This document shows positions 17,368 to 26,474 of a stretch of DNA of 64,000 nt, piece after piece (positions within the stretch are counted from its first letter, which is position 1; each line of letters opens with the position of its first letter). The stretch spans positions 62,001 to 126,000 of the forward strand of contig CAUDNY010000002.1 in the NCBI GenBank assembly GCA_958450865.1, read 5' to 3'. Origin of the DNA: an uncultured Collinsella sp. Lineage in GTDB: Bacteria; Actinomycetota; Coriobacteriia; Coriobacteriales; Coriobacteriaceae. The translations under genes and the position numbers were made by a program. The notes beneath the pieces were generated by a model. The model was not told where the DNA came from and ran no database searches. It worked only from the letters and a program-made list of their open reading frames with translations.

Positions 17368-18768
17368 TTACTTGTGGACCAGCCTGGCGCAGAAGTGGCC
17401 GTCGTAGGAATCGGCGTTTACCGGCACGCTTTGGAAGAGGCCTCGATCGTTCTGGCGTACGGATACGAGCTTCTTGGCCTGATCGAACTCGGGGAGTTGC
17501 AGAATCTGCGCTTCAGAGAGCGGCGCCACGGTAAAGCCGGCACCCTCGGGAGAAGCCAGGAAGGCATCCACGACCTGCGCGTTCTCCTCTTCAAAGACCG
17601 AGCAGGTGGCATAGATGAGCTCGCCGCCGGCAGCCACGCGCGCAGCGGCTTCCTTGAGCATCGTCAGCTGCAGCTTGGGCAGCTCAACCGTCACATCCTT
17701 TTCGGTCAGGCGCCACGGGATCTCGGGATGACGACGCATGGTTCCGGTGCCAGAGCACGGCGCATCGATAAAGACTGTGTCGAACTTAACCGGCTCGCCA
17801 AGCATGGCATCAAACGATGTGAGCACCTCATCAAGCTCGCAAGCATCACCAGAAACCGTACGAACGCCCTGAATACCGGCCTTATGCAGGCGAGCGAGAT
17901 TCAGATCGCACTTGCGATCATGCAGATCGAGCGCCGTATGCTGACGCTCATAGCCCGTACGCTTGGCCTGGCACATCATCACATAGGTCTTGGTGCCACG
18001 ACCGGCACCAATCTCAAGGCAGCTACCAGGGCGCGTGGCAGCTGTGGCGATAAGTTGCGCGTTGAGATCAGATGCCACCGCGGCAGCACGCTCAAACGCA
18101 CCCGAAGCAACGGTAACCTGGGCATCAACCGGGGCATGGCAGCCCGGGAAGACAGGTGCGACGAGCTGCGAGATATACGGATCGGGCTTGGAAGCAAAAG
18201 CGTTCTCATGCAGGGCCAGCGGCGCGGGGGCCAGATTGCCGGCAAAGTTAAGCGAACCCTCTGGCGTGTCAAACGACGCCATAATGCGAGCGCACAGCCA
18301 GCGAGGAAGACCCATCAGGCGCGACAGACGAACCAAACGACGCTCGGACTCATCGGCATCCGCCGCAGCGGCAAAGTCCTCAACGTTGTCCGCAACCTTA
18401 TGCAGTACGGCATTCGCCAAACCGGCGGCCGATTTAGCACCACTGCGCACCAGCTCAACACCCTGGCTCACGGCAACGCGGCCCGGCGTATGCAGGAAGA
18501 GCATCTCGAAGGCCGAGATACGAAGCGCCATGCGAACGCGCGGCGCAACCTTTTTGGGTTTATCGAGAAACTGATCGAGCAGCTCGTCCAAAATACCCTG
18601 CGTGGCGGCCACGCCCAGCGCCAAGCGGGCGGCAAAAGCGGAATCGCGCTGGTCAATAGCCTTGGCCGATGCGCGAGAGGACAGCACGTCGCGCGCATAC
18701 ATGCCGCGGCGATCGGCCTCCATCAGCACATCGAGCGCAAGCTTGCGCGCGGGAGACAGCTTGCTCAT
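17368..18768 (-). CDS. rsmB: 16S rRNA (cytosine-967-C5)-methyltransferase
   Basis: 466 residues. The N-terminal NusB-like helical domain (about 1-140, ARKLALDVLMEADRRG) binds RNA; the C-terminal Rossmann domain binds SAM (LEIGAGRGTKTYVM). The motif FIDAPCSGTGTMRRHPE and the catalytic cysteine in YATCSVFEEEN mark the RsmB/Nop2 m5C methyltransferase family. The start ATG 18768 overlaps the fmt stop as ATGA, so translation is coupled; an upstream in-frame ATG at 18816 lies inside fmt. The glycine loop reads GAGRGTKT where most RsmB have GGKT, a minor change. Confidence 0.92.
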   Translation of the reverse strand: MSKLSPARKLALDVLMEADRRGMYARDVLSSRASAKAIDQRDSAFAARLALGVAATQGILDELLDQFLDKPKKVAPRVRMALRISAFEMLFLHTPGRVAVSQGVELVRSGAKSAAGLANAVLHKVADNVEDFAAAADADESERRLVRLSRLMGLPRWLCARIMASFDTPEGSLNFAGNLAPAPLALHENAFASKPDPYISQLVAPVFPGCHAPVDAQVTVASGAFERAAAVASDLNAQLIATAATRPGSCLEIGAGRGTKTYVMMCQAKRTGYERQHTALDLHDRKCDLNLARLHKAGIQGVRTVSGDACELDEVLTSFDAMLGEPVKFDTVFIDAPCSGTGTMRRHPEIPWRLTEKDVTVELPKLQLTMLKEAAARVAAGGELIYATCSVFEEENAQVVDAFLASPEGAGFTVAPLSEAQILQLPEFDQAKKLVSVRQNDRGLFQSVPVNADSYDGHFCARLVHK

Positions 18769-19685
18769 GACAAAACACCCCACGAAAGATCGGCACCCTG
18801 CAGGCCAGCAGCCCAAGCAGAAGCGGCCATAGCACGCTTGCCATCAGGCTTAACCTCGAGCAACTCAACCGAGCTATCGGAAAGGCCAAGGTAAACACGC
18901 TTAGCCTGAACGAGAACCTGACCCTCGCCAAGCGACACATCAGCCGCCGCAGCATCGAGCACACGCACAGTCTTGCCGGCAATCACGCAACGAGCAGGCG
19001 CGGTATCGGACGAGGCCAGCACATGACGCACGCAATCGAGCGCCGCCATGTGCGGATCCAGACGCATCTCTTGCTTGGAGATCTTGGCAGCATGGGTAAC
19101 GAGCGCCTCATCCTGTTCAGTCCACACGGCGGTGCCATCGGCAAGAGAAGGAAGCGTATCGGCAAGCAGTTTGCCGCCCAGCTCGCCAAGCTCCGTAGTC
19201 AGTGCCTCGGCATGCTTGCCTGCAACCGACGTAGACGCCTGGGCGCAATAAGCGCCGGTATCCACGCCATGCCCAATGCGCATAATGGAAACGCCAGCAA
19301 CCTCATCACCAGCAAGAATGGCACGCTGAATAGGAGCAGCCCCACGCCAACGAGGCAGCAAGGACGCATGAACATTCACAATGCCGAGCGGTGCCATATG
19401 CAGCATCTCATCGGGCAAAATGCAGCCATAGGCAGCCACACAGAAAATATCAGCCTGGGCAGCCTGGAGCACCTCAACAACCTCAGGCGTCATACGATTC
19501 GCCTCAATGACCGGCAACCCCAGCTCCAGCGCCTTAGCCTTAACAGGAGACGGCTCCAGCTTCTTACCACGCCCACGAACAGCATCGGGACGAGTAATAA
19601 CGAGCGCAACCTCATTACCAGCAGCAACAAGCGAAGTCAGCGAAGGCACAGCAAAATCAGGCGTACCCATAAACACAATTCGCAT
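18765..19685 (-). CDS. fmt: Methionyl-tRNA formyltransferase
   Basis: 306 residues. Formylates initiator Met-tRNA using 10-formyltetrahydrofolate. It begins MRIVFMGTPDFAVPSL, carries HASLLPRWRGAAPIQRAI with the SLLP folate-site motif, and has the C-terminal OB-like tRNA-binding domain. Length is typical. The stop overlaps the rsmB start by four bases. def (peptide deformylase), which removes the formyl group, lies upstream on the same strand, separated by a roughly 320-bp region with a terminator-like hairpin. Confidence 0.95.
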   Translation of the reverse strand: MRIVFMGTPDFAVPSLTSLVAAGNEVALVITRPDAVRGRGKKLEPSPVKAKALELGLPVIEANRMTPEVVEVLQAAQADIFCVAAYGCILPDEMLHMAPLGIVNVHASLLPRWRGAAPIQRAILAGDEVAGVSIMRIGHGVDTGAYCAQASTSVAGKHAEALTTELGELGGKLLADTLPSLADGTAVWTEQDEALVTHAAKISKQEMRLDPHMAALDCVRHVLASSDTAPARCVIAGKTVRVLDAAAADVSLGEGQVLVQAKRVYLGLSDSSVELLEVKPDGKRAMAASAWAAGLQGADLSWGVLS

Positions 19686-19800
19686 AAAGATCGTCTCCTC
19701 TCAACCAAAGCCGAGACGGCTACAAAGAGCAGCGGAAAGCCAAATCACCAGCCCATCCGCAATAACATTTCAACAAGAACAAATATACCCAAAACCAAAG

Positions 19801-19827
19801 AAAGAGCCGCAATAAAAGCAGCTCTTT
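19801..19827 (-). terminator. Terminator-like hairpin between def and fmt
   Basis: AAAGAGC (19801-19807) pairs with GCTCTTT (19821-19827). On the minus strand a TCTTT tract follows. It probably ends the priA-def transcript. Confidence 0.5.
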
Positions 19828-19902
19828 CAGCAAAGCACCTATCAGCGAAGACGCCCATCCCTGGCCCGACGGCACCTGGGCGAGACAAGCAGCGTCAACG
19901 TA

Positions 19903-19998
19903 GTCCCCGGGGCGCCCGCCTATATCGTCCCGCGCGCAGTTTCGCAGCGCAGCGAGAATGTTTGAGCACGGGATGATATTGGCGGGCGCCCCGGGGAC
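19903..19998. repeat. 96-bp long palindrome with 18-bp perfect GC arms
   Basis: GTCCCCGGGGCGCCCGCC (19903-19920) pairs perfectly with 19981-19998. The pairing continues inward with few mismatches (TATATCGTCCCG against CGGGATGATATT), giving about 30 paired positions around a 30-nt loop. There is no T-run. It lies immediately downstream of def. Confidence 0.65.
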
Positions 19999-20006
19999 GG
20001 TGGGAC

Positions 20007-20543
20007 CTACTCCGTCTCGCCCGGTCGAGCGCCGCGGGCCAGGGCGTCCTGGTACTCCTTGACGGCCTTGAGCCTCTGCATGGGCTTAAGGCGCTCGAAC
20101 ATGGTGTTGCCGTGCAGGTGGTCGATCTCGTGCTGCAGGCACACGCAGAACAGATCGCCCGAGGCCTCATAACGAATCAGGTTGGCGTCCAGATCATACG
20201 CCTCGACGACGACATGGTCGGGACGCTCAATCTCGCAGCTAATCCCGGGGATAGACAGGCAGCCCTCGCTAAACGGCACCAAATGGTCACTCTGCTCAAC
20301 AATGACAGGGTTGATGAGCACGTACGGGTCGTAGTCGTTCTTGTCGCTGTAGTCGCAGTCGATGGTGACGAGCTGAATAAGCTCGCCGATCTGCGGAGCA
20401 GCCAGGCCGCAGCCGCCGTTCTCGAACATCATCTTCTTCATCTTCTCGGCAAGCGCCTCGATCGCCGGGGTGATCTCCTCGATGACGGCGCACTCCTGGC
20501 GCAAACGAGGGTCGGGCGACAGTACGATTCCGTTGGCTTCCAT
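20007..20543 (-). CDS. def: Peptide deformylase
   Basis: 178 residues. Removes the N-formyl group from new proteins. All three family motifs are present: GCGLAAPQIG, EGCLSIPG (metal cysteine) and QHEIDHLHG (metal histidines and catalytic glutamate). The second ATG (20541-20543) is chosen because AAAGGA lies right before it; the first ATG overlaps that ribosome site. It follows priA by 18 bp and is probably co-transcribed with it. Confidence 0.95.
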   Translation of the reverse strand: MEANGIVLSPDPRLRQECAVIEEITPAIEALAEKMKKMMFENGGCGLAAPQIGELIQLVTIDCDYSDKNDYDPYVLINPVIVEQSDHLVPFSEGCLSIPGISCEIERPDHVVVEAYDLDANLIRYEASGDLFCVCLQHEIDHLHGNTMFERLKPMQRLKAVKEYQDALARGARPGETE

Positions 20544-20561
20544 GGCCATCCTTTCAGGTTG

Positions 20562-23015
20562 TTACATCAAATCATAGGCGTCGACGTCAACGCTCACGCT
20601 CACGCCGCGCACGGAGCCCACCTCTTTGAGACAGGCGTCGATATCATCAGAGACATGGTACCCCACGGGCGACTTCACAAGCAGATGGAAGCGGTAACGG
20701 TCCTTGGCTCTCTCGATTACACACGAAGCCGGGCCCAGCACCTGCGGCACGGCACTCCCTGCCCGCAAAAAATCGGGCGCGGCGGCATGCCAGCGACGCT
20801 TAAGAAGCTTTGCAATGCGCCCAATGTAGTCCTGCGCGTCATCCGCGTTCGCCGACCACACCAAAATGTTGACCAGGCGCACAAAGGGCGGATACAGCGC
20901 GTCGCGCCGCTGGTCAAGGTCGTAGTCGGTAAAGATAGAACGGTCGTGCTCGGCGACGGCGCGAATGACCGGATCCTCGGGCAGGTAGGTCTGGATGATC
21001 ACCTCACCGGGACGATCGCCGCGACCGGCACGGCCGGCGACCTGCTCCAGTAAATCGTAGGCGCGCTCCCCTGCTCTAAAATCGGGCAGCTTTAACGCAA
21101 AGTCTGCATTGACCACGCCCACAAGCGTGACCTCGGGAAAGTCGAGGCCCTTGGCAATCATCTGGGTGCCCAGCAGCACCGCGCAATCGGCGGCATCGAA
21201 CTGCTCGAGCAGCTTTTTGTGCGCATCCTTGCCGCGCGTGGAATCGGCATCCATGCGGATGATGGCGACGTCCTCGGGCAGCATCTGGTGCAGTGCGTCC
21301 TCGATCTGCTGCGTGCCCAGACCTATTTTTGCAAGGTAGCGACTACCACATTTGGGGCAACGACTCGTGGGCGCGGGATACGGCTGCACGCGCCAGGAGG
21401 ATCCGCATGTGTGACATTGCAGCGTGTGCGTGCGCTCGTGATACGTAAGGGCGGTGGAGCAGTGGTTGCAGGTGGGGACGCAGCCGCACTCGCGGCACAT
21501 CAGGAACGGCGCAAAGCCGCGGCGGTTATGCAGCAGCACGGCCTTCTCGCGCCGCTCTACAACGCGCTCCAGGCCTTCCATCAGCGGTTTAGAGAACATT
21601 GAGCGGCTGCCGTGCGAAAACTCGCGGCGCAGGTCGGCAATGCGAACCGTGGGCAGGACCGCGTGCCCCGGGCGTTCGGGCATCTCGACGCGCGTCCACG
21701 TGGCACCGCCGTACGTTCCGCGACGGCAGCGGTCGAGCGCTTCGGCAGAAGGCGTGGCCGAGCCCAGCACGAGTGGGCAGCGGTAGCGGCGCGCCATCTC
21801 GGCCGCCACCTCGCGCGCGTGGTAGCGCGGACTGGAGCCCTGCTTGTAACTGGTCTCGTGCTCCTCGTCGATGATGATGAGGCCCAAGTCGCTGAGCGGG
21901 CAAAAGAGCGCCGAGCGAGCGCCGACGACCACGCGGGCCGCACCGCTGGCGACCATATCCCACTGGTCCAGACGCTCGCCAGCAGATAGACGCGAATGGA
22001 ACACGGCGACCGTCTCGCCAAAGCGCGAGCGGAAGCGGCCGACGGTCTGGGCCGTCAGCGAGATCTCGGGCACGAGCACACAGGCAGAGCGGCCTGCCGC
22101 GAGCACGCGCTCGATAGCGGAGAGGTAAACCTCGGTTTTGCCGGAGCCGGTGACGCCGTCAACCAGCACCACGTCGCCATGGGCGTCAAGGCGGGCGCGC
22201 TCGATCTGAGCAAGCGCTTGCTGCTGGCCGTTGGTAAGGGAGACCGGCGCCTTGCCGCTTGCCGAGGACAGCGTGGTCTGCTCGCTGCAGCCACGCCACG
22301 CACGGCGTTCCTCCACCACCACGACGCCGCGTTTTTCGAGCGCCTTGATGGTCGCCGACATACTGTTATAGAGAAGGTTGAGGTCGCGCGTCGTGACAGG
22401 ACCACACTGGAGCGCCTCGATGAGTTGGCGCTGGCGGACCGCGGTCTTGGGTGGCGTGTAGTCAAAGCCTTCGGGCGTAAGCATCACCCAGCGGTTTTGG
22501 ATGGGTTTGACGGCTGGACGTTCAACCGTCCACACGCCGTCGTCGCCCTTGACCACACTCGGGCTGCCACCCGGAGGCAAGAACAGGCGCAGGCACTCGG
22601 TAAGCGTCGCAACATACTCGCGGCTCATCCAGCGTGCGATGCGGGCAGCCTCGGCGGTAAAGAGCGGTTTGCTGAGAATGGCTTCGATGGCTTTAATGCG
22701 CGCGGGGTCGAGGGCATTGTTGCCCTGTAGGTCGCTCAGCTCAGGCGCAATGTCGACGATATAGCCCGCGGCCGCACGGTTGCCAAAGTATACCAGGACC
22801 GTAGACCCGATCTGGGCCTCATTGGCAAGGGACTGCGGAATGCAGTAGGCGAATGGCTCGGACAACGCGCGGGTGGGAATGTCAAGGACAACGCTCGTGT
22901 AGGCGGCAATGGGCTCAGGTGCAGGCTTAGGCTGAGCCGAGGCAGCGGCAGGCACGGGCTTCACCGGAGCCTCCTCCGGTTCCGGCGAACCAAACAGCGA
23001 CAGTTGTTGAGCCAT
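20562..23015 (-). CDS. priA: Primosomal replication restart helicase PriA
   Basis: 817 residues. Recognises stalled forks and reloads the replisome. An N-terminal low-complexity Pro/Ala stretch is followed by the DNA-binding domain, a superfamily 2 helicase with Walker A GVTGSGKTEVY and the DEEH box, and the zinc-binding cysteine cluster (CRECGCVPTCNHC, CHTCG, CPKCGS). Late helicase motifs include QVAGRAGRGDRPG. The ATG has AGAGGTGGTG upstream. The extra N-terminal about 35 residues (Pro/Ala-rich) are unusual compared with E. coli PriA. Confidence 0.95.
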   Translation of the reverse strand: MAQQLSLFGSPEPEEAPVKPVPAAASAQPKPAPEPIAAYTSVVLDIPTRALSEPFAYCIPQSLANEAQIGSTVLVYFGNRAAAGYIVDIAPELSDLQGNNALDPARIKAIEAILSKPLFTAEAARIARWMSREYVATLTECLRLFLPPGGSPSVVKGDDGVWTVERPAVKPIQNRWVMLTPEGFDYTPPKTAVRQRQLIEALQCGPVTTRDLNLLYNSMSATIKALEKRGVVVVEERRAWRGCSEQTTLSSASGKAPVSLTNGQQQALAQIERARLDAHGDVVLVDGVTGSGKTEVYLSAIERVLAAGRSACVLVPEISLTAQTVGRFRSRFGETVAVFHSRLSAGERLDQWDMVASGAARVVVGARSALFCPLSDLGLIIIDEEHETSYKQGSSPRYHAREVAAEMARRYRCPLVLGSATPSAEALDRCRRGTYGGATWTRVEMPERPGHAVLPTVRIADLRREFSHGSRSMFSKPLMEGLERVVERREKAVLLHNRRGFAPFLMCRECGCVPTCNHCSTALTYHERTHTLQCHTCGSSWRVQPYPAPTSRCPKCGSRYLAKIGLGTQQIEDALHQMLPEDVAIIRMDADSTRGKDAHKKLLEQFDAADCAVLLGTQMIAKGLDFPEVTLVGVVNADFALKLPDFRAGERAYDLLEQVAGRAGRGDRPGEVIIQTYLPEDPVIRAVAEHDRSIFTDYDLDQRRDALYPPFVRLVNILVWSANADDAQDYIGRIAKLLKRRWHAAAPDFLRAGSAVPQVLGPASCVIERAKDRYRFHLLVKSPVGYHVSDDIDACLKEVGSVRGVSVSVDVDAYDLM

Positions 23016-23105
23016 ACACCACCTCTAACGAACGGACCTGAAAGAGCTGGGACAAACACTACTGAATATTTTGTCCCAGCAACCCACTCATCGGTACAGA
23101 AACAA

Positions 23106-23131
23106 GAGCCCCGCTCGAGGGAACGGGGCTC
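23106..23131 (-). terminator. Terminator after gltX
   Basis: GAGCCCCG (23106-23113) pairs with CGGGGCTC (23124-23131). On the minus strand a TTGTTTCTGT tract follows. It lies about 25 bp past the gltX stop and separates gltX from priA. Confidence 0.75.
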
Positions 23132-23154
23132 GGATACATGCGTTTGCGCGTCTA

Positions 23155-24630
23155 CTACAGCGCCATCGTGCGGGCGCGGTCGATGCGCGCCAGGCAGTCG
23201 TCGCGGCCGACGAGCGCCATGGTCTCGCCCAGCGGAGGGCTCACCATGTTGCCGCAGACGGCGACGCGCACGGCCTGGAACACCACGCGCTTCTTAAGGT
23301 CCATCTGCTCGGGCAGCGGCTCAAGCGCGGCGTCGATGGCCTCGGCAGTCCACTTGTCCACGCCCTCGAGCGCGGCCTTGGCTGCATCCAGAATGGCGCC
23401 CATGCCTTCCTTAGCCAGGCCCTTGTTAACGGATTTCTCGTCATACTCGAGCGTCTCGGCCGTAGCGAAGATGGGAGCGGCGACGGTCACGGCGTCGGCC
23501 GGCATCTTGGTGCGCGGCTTGACGATGGCGGCAAGCGCGTCGATCCAGTCCTCGCCGTACTCGACGTTGCCCTCGATGAGACCCGCCTCGTGCAGCTCGG
23601 GGACCATGATCTCGTCGGCAAACTGGGCATCGGACATGCCGTTGATGTACTCGGCGTTGACCCAGTCGAGTTTCTTGGGGTCGAAGGTCGCCGGGTTCTT
23701 GGAGATGCGGTCGAGCGAGAACTTGCTGGCCAGGACATCGCGCGGGATGATTGTGGTCTCGCCGTCGAGCGACCAGCCGAGCAGCGCCAGATAGTTGACG
23801 AAGGCGTCGGACAGGTAACCGGCGTCGCGGTACTCCTCCACCGAGGTGGCGCCATGGCGCTTGGAGAGCTTCTTGCCGTCGGCGCCCAGGATCATGGAGA
23901 TGTGGGCGAACGTGGGCACGGGCGCGCCGAGGGCCTCGTAGACCATGACCTGACGCGGGGTGTTGGACAGGTGGTCGTCACCGCGGATGACATGGGTGAT
24001 CTTCATCATGGCGTCGTCGACGACGGTCGCAAAGTTGTACGTGGGCGTGCCATCGGAGCGGAAGATGACAAAGTCGTCGAGCTCCTTGGCGTCGAAGGTC
24101 ACCTCGCCGTGGACGGCATCGTGGATGACGACGTCGCCGCGGTCCTCGGGCACCTTGATGCGCAAGACGTAGGACTCGCCGGCCTCGATGCGGCGGCGGG
24201 CCTCCTCGGGATCAAGATCGCGGCAACGACGCTGATAGCCCTGGAAGGGGTCCTTGCGCTCCTGCGCGGCCTTGCGGTCGGCGTCGAGCTGCTCCTTGGT
24301 GCAGAAGCAGGGATAGGCCTTGCCCTCGTCCCAAAGTTTCTGGGCGGCCTGCTTGTACAGGTCCAGGCGCTCAGTCTGGGCGTAGGGGCCAAAGTCGCCG
24401 CCTACCTCTGGACCCTCGTCCCAGTCCAGGCCCAGCCAACGCATGGCGCGCAGGATGATCTGCGTGTTCTCGTCGGTGGAGCGGGTGGGATCGGTGTCGT
24501 CGATGCGCAGGATGAACGTGCCGCCGTTAGCACGGGCGAAAGCCCAGTTATAGATAGCGGTGCGGGCGCCGCCGATGTGCAGCTTGCCCGTCGGTGAGGG
24601 TGCAAAGCGGACGCGAACGTCTGATGCCAT
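23155..24630 (-). CDS. gltX: Glutamyl-tRNA synthetase
   Basis: 491 residues. Charges tRNA-Glu with glutamate. The class I signatures are clear: the HIGH-type motif PSPTGKLHIGGART (HIGG) near the start and KLSKRHG (the KMSKS equivalent) in the middle, followed by the helical anticodon-binding domain. The start ATG (24628-24630) has GAGGAGATTTCC upstream; the open frame extends another 80 codons without support. In this window the two tRNA-Glu genes lie 33 kb away. Confidence 0.95.
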   Translation of the reverse strand: MASDVRVRFAPSPTGKLHIGGARTAIYNWAFARANGGTFILRIDDTDPTRSTDENTQIILRAMRWLGLDWDEGPEVGGDFGPYAQTERLDLYKQAAQKLWDEGKAYPCFCTKEQLDADRKAAQERKDPFQGYQRRCRDLDPEEARRRIEAGESYVLRIKVPEDRGDVVIHDAVHGEVTFDAKELDDFVIFRSDGTPTYNFATVVDDAMMKITHVIRGDDHLSNTPRQVMVYEALGAPVPTFAHISMILGADGKKLSKRHGATSVEEYRDAGYLSDAFVNYLALLGWSLDGETTIIPRDVLASKFSLDRISKNPATFDPKKLDWVNAEYINGMSDAQFADEIMVPELHEAGLIEGNVEYGEDWIDALAAIVKPRTKMPADAVTVAAPIFATAETLEYDEKSVNKGLAKEGMGAILDAAKAALEGVDKWTAEAIDAALEPLPEQMDLKKRVVFQAVRVAVCGNMVSPPLGETMALVGRDDCLARIDRARTMAL

Positions 24631-24710
24631 GGAAATCTCCTCGATTGCAGGATGGATGTCTAACCGCACCAGTATAAAGCAACAAAGCAACCTCCGCACA
24701 AAGGGCACCG

Positions 24711-24745
24711 ACCCACTCATTGGGGACAGACTTAAATGAGTAGGT
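24711..24745. repeat. Imperfect inverted repeat upstream of metK
   Basis: ACCCACTCATT (24711-24721) against AATGAGTAGGT (24735-24745), one mismatch, around GGGGACAGACTTA. A related ACCCACTCAT stretch occurs at 23082-23091 near the gltX end. It is possibly a short dispersed intergenic repeat. Confidence 0.4.
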
Positions 24746-24801
24746 GCGGAAAGGGTGTGAATGTTTGATTTACGCGCTATGATGTGCCCTTGCATAGAGA
24801 G

Positions 24802-24838
24802 CCCGGCGGAATGGTAACGGTCGCCGGGACACGTTTTT
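24802..24838 (+). promoter_or_regulatory. Terminator-like leader hairpin directly before metK
   Basis: CCCGGCG (24802-24808) pairs with CGCCGGG (24822-24828), followed by ACACGTTTTT. It ends just before the ribosome site AAAGGAC. The position suits an attenuator. No recognised SAM riboswitch core was seen upstream. Confidence 0.45.
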
Positions 24839-24850
24839 GAAAGGACAATC

Positions 24851-26131
<1,281 letters not shown>

Positions 26132-26170
26132 GCTAACGGCAAAAGCTACAGCCAAGAAACAACGCACCAA

Positions 26171-26204
26171 AAGAAGTACCGGCTCCAACCGGTACTTCTT
26201 TTTT
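26171..26204 (+). terminator. Strong terminator after metK
   Basis: AAGAAGTACCGG (26171-26182) pairs with CCGGTACTTCTT (26189-26200), followed by TTTT. A textbook rho-independent terminator. Confidence 0.9.
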
Positions 26205-26299
26205 ATTTAAAGATGGTGAAGATGAGCCGACCTGGGACATGGAATAGGTCATAGGCCGATAAATATCGCAGCAGAGCGACTCCAACCATGTATCCTAAG

Positions 26300-26418
26300 T
26301 TCCGAGGGCTTTAGTATTTGGTCGATCGCGAGTTCCGCACGAGCCGGAGGCCACTTAATGTGGCCTCCGTGCGAGAAGGACTGTCCGAGCAGGCGACCAA
26401 ATACTAAAGCCCCCGGAA
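26300..26418 (+). ncRNA. Candidate structured RNA or palindromic element before sdaA
   Basis: Outer arms of 25 bp (26300-26324 with 26394-26418) pair with a single mismatch. Inside, GGAGGCCAC (26346-26354) and GTGGCCTCC (26360-26368) form a perfect 9-bp stem with loop TTAAT, extended by CGCAC/GTGCG (26336-26340, 26369-26373). The element ends 56 bp before the sdaA start. It does not match any riboswitch class I can recognise. It could be a cis-acting leader RNA or an inserted palindromic repeat. Confidence 0.5.
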
Positions 26419-26474
26419 CGGCGGGACAGAGTATGCCCCGCCACTCGGGACGATGGGATAGAACAGGAGCGCAT

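Larger units (their letters stand above)
19686..20006. other. 321-bp intergenic region between def and fmt
   Basis: No gene seen. It contains a terminator-like hairpin at 19801-19827 and a 96-bp long palindrome at 19903-19998. The remaining about 100 bp upstream of fmt is A-rich and probably carries the fmt-rsmB promoter, though no clear box pair was found. Confidence 0.5.

Noticed and set aside
17374..18894. Open frame of about 500 codons on the + strand over rsmB
   Set aside because: Antisense shadow of rsmB, which has clear catalytic motifs; the + strand protein is Arg/His/Ala-rich with no recognisable fold.
23071..24597. Open frame of about 500 codons on the + strand over gltX
   Set aside because: Antisense shadow of gltX; there is no ribosome site and no motifs.
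24740..24850. SAM riboswitch before metK
   Set aside because: No recognisable SAM-I, SAM-II or SAM-IV core; only a single GC hairpin with a T-run.
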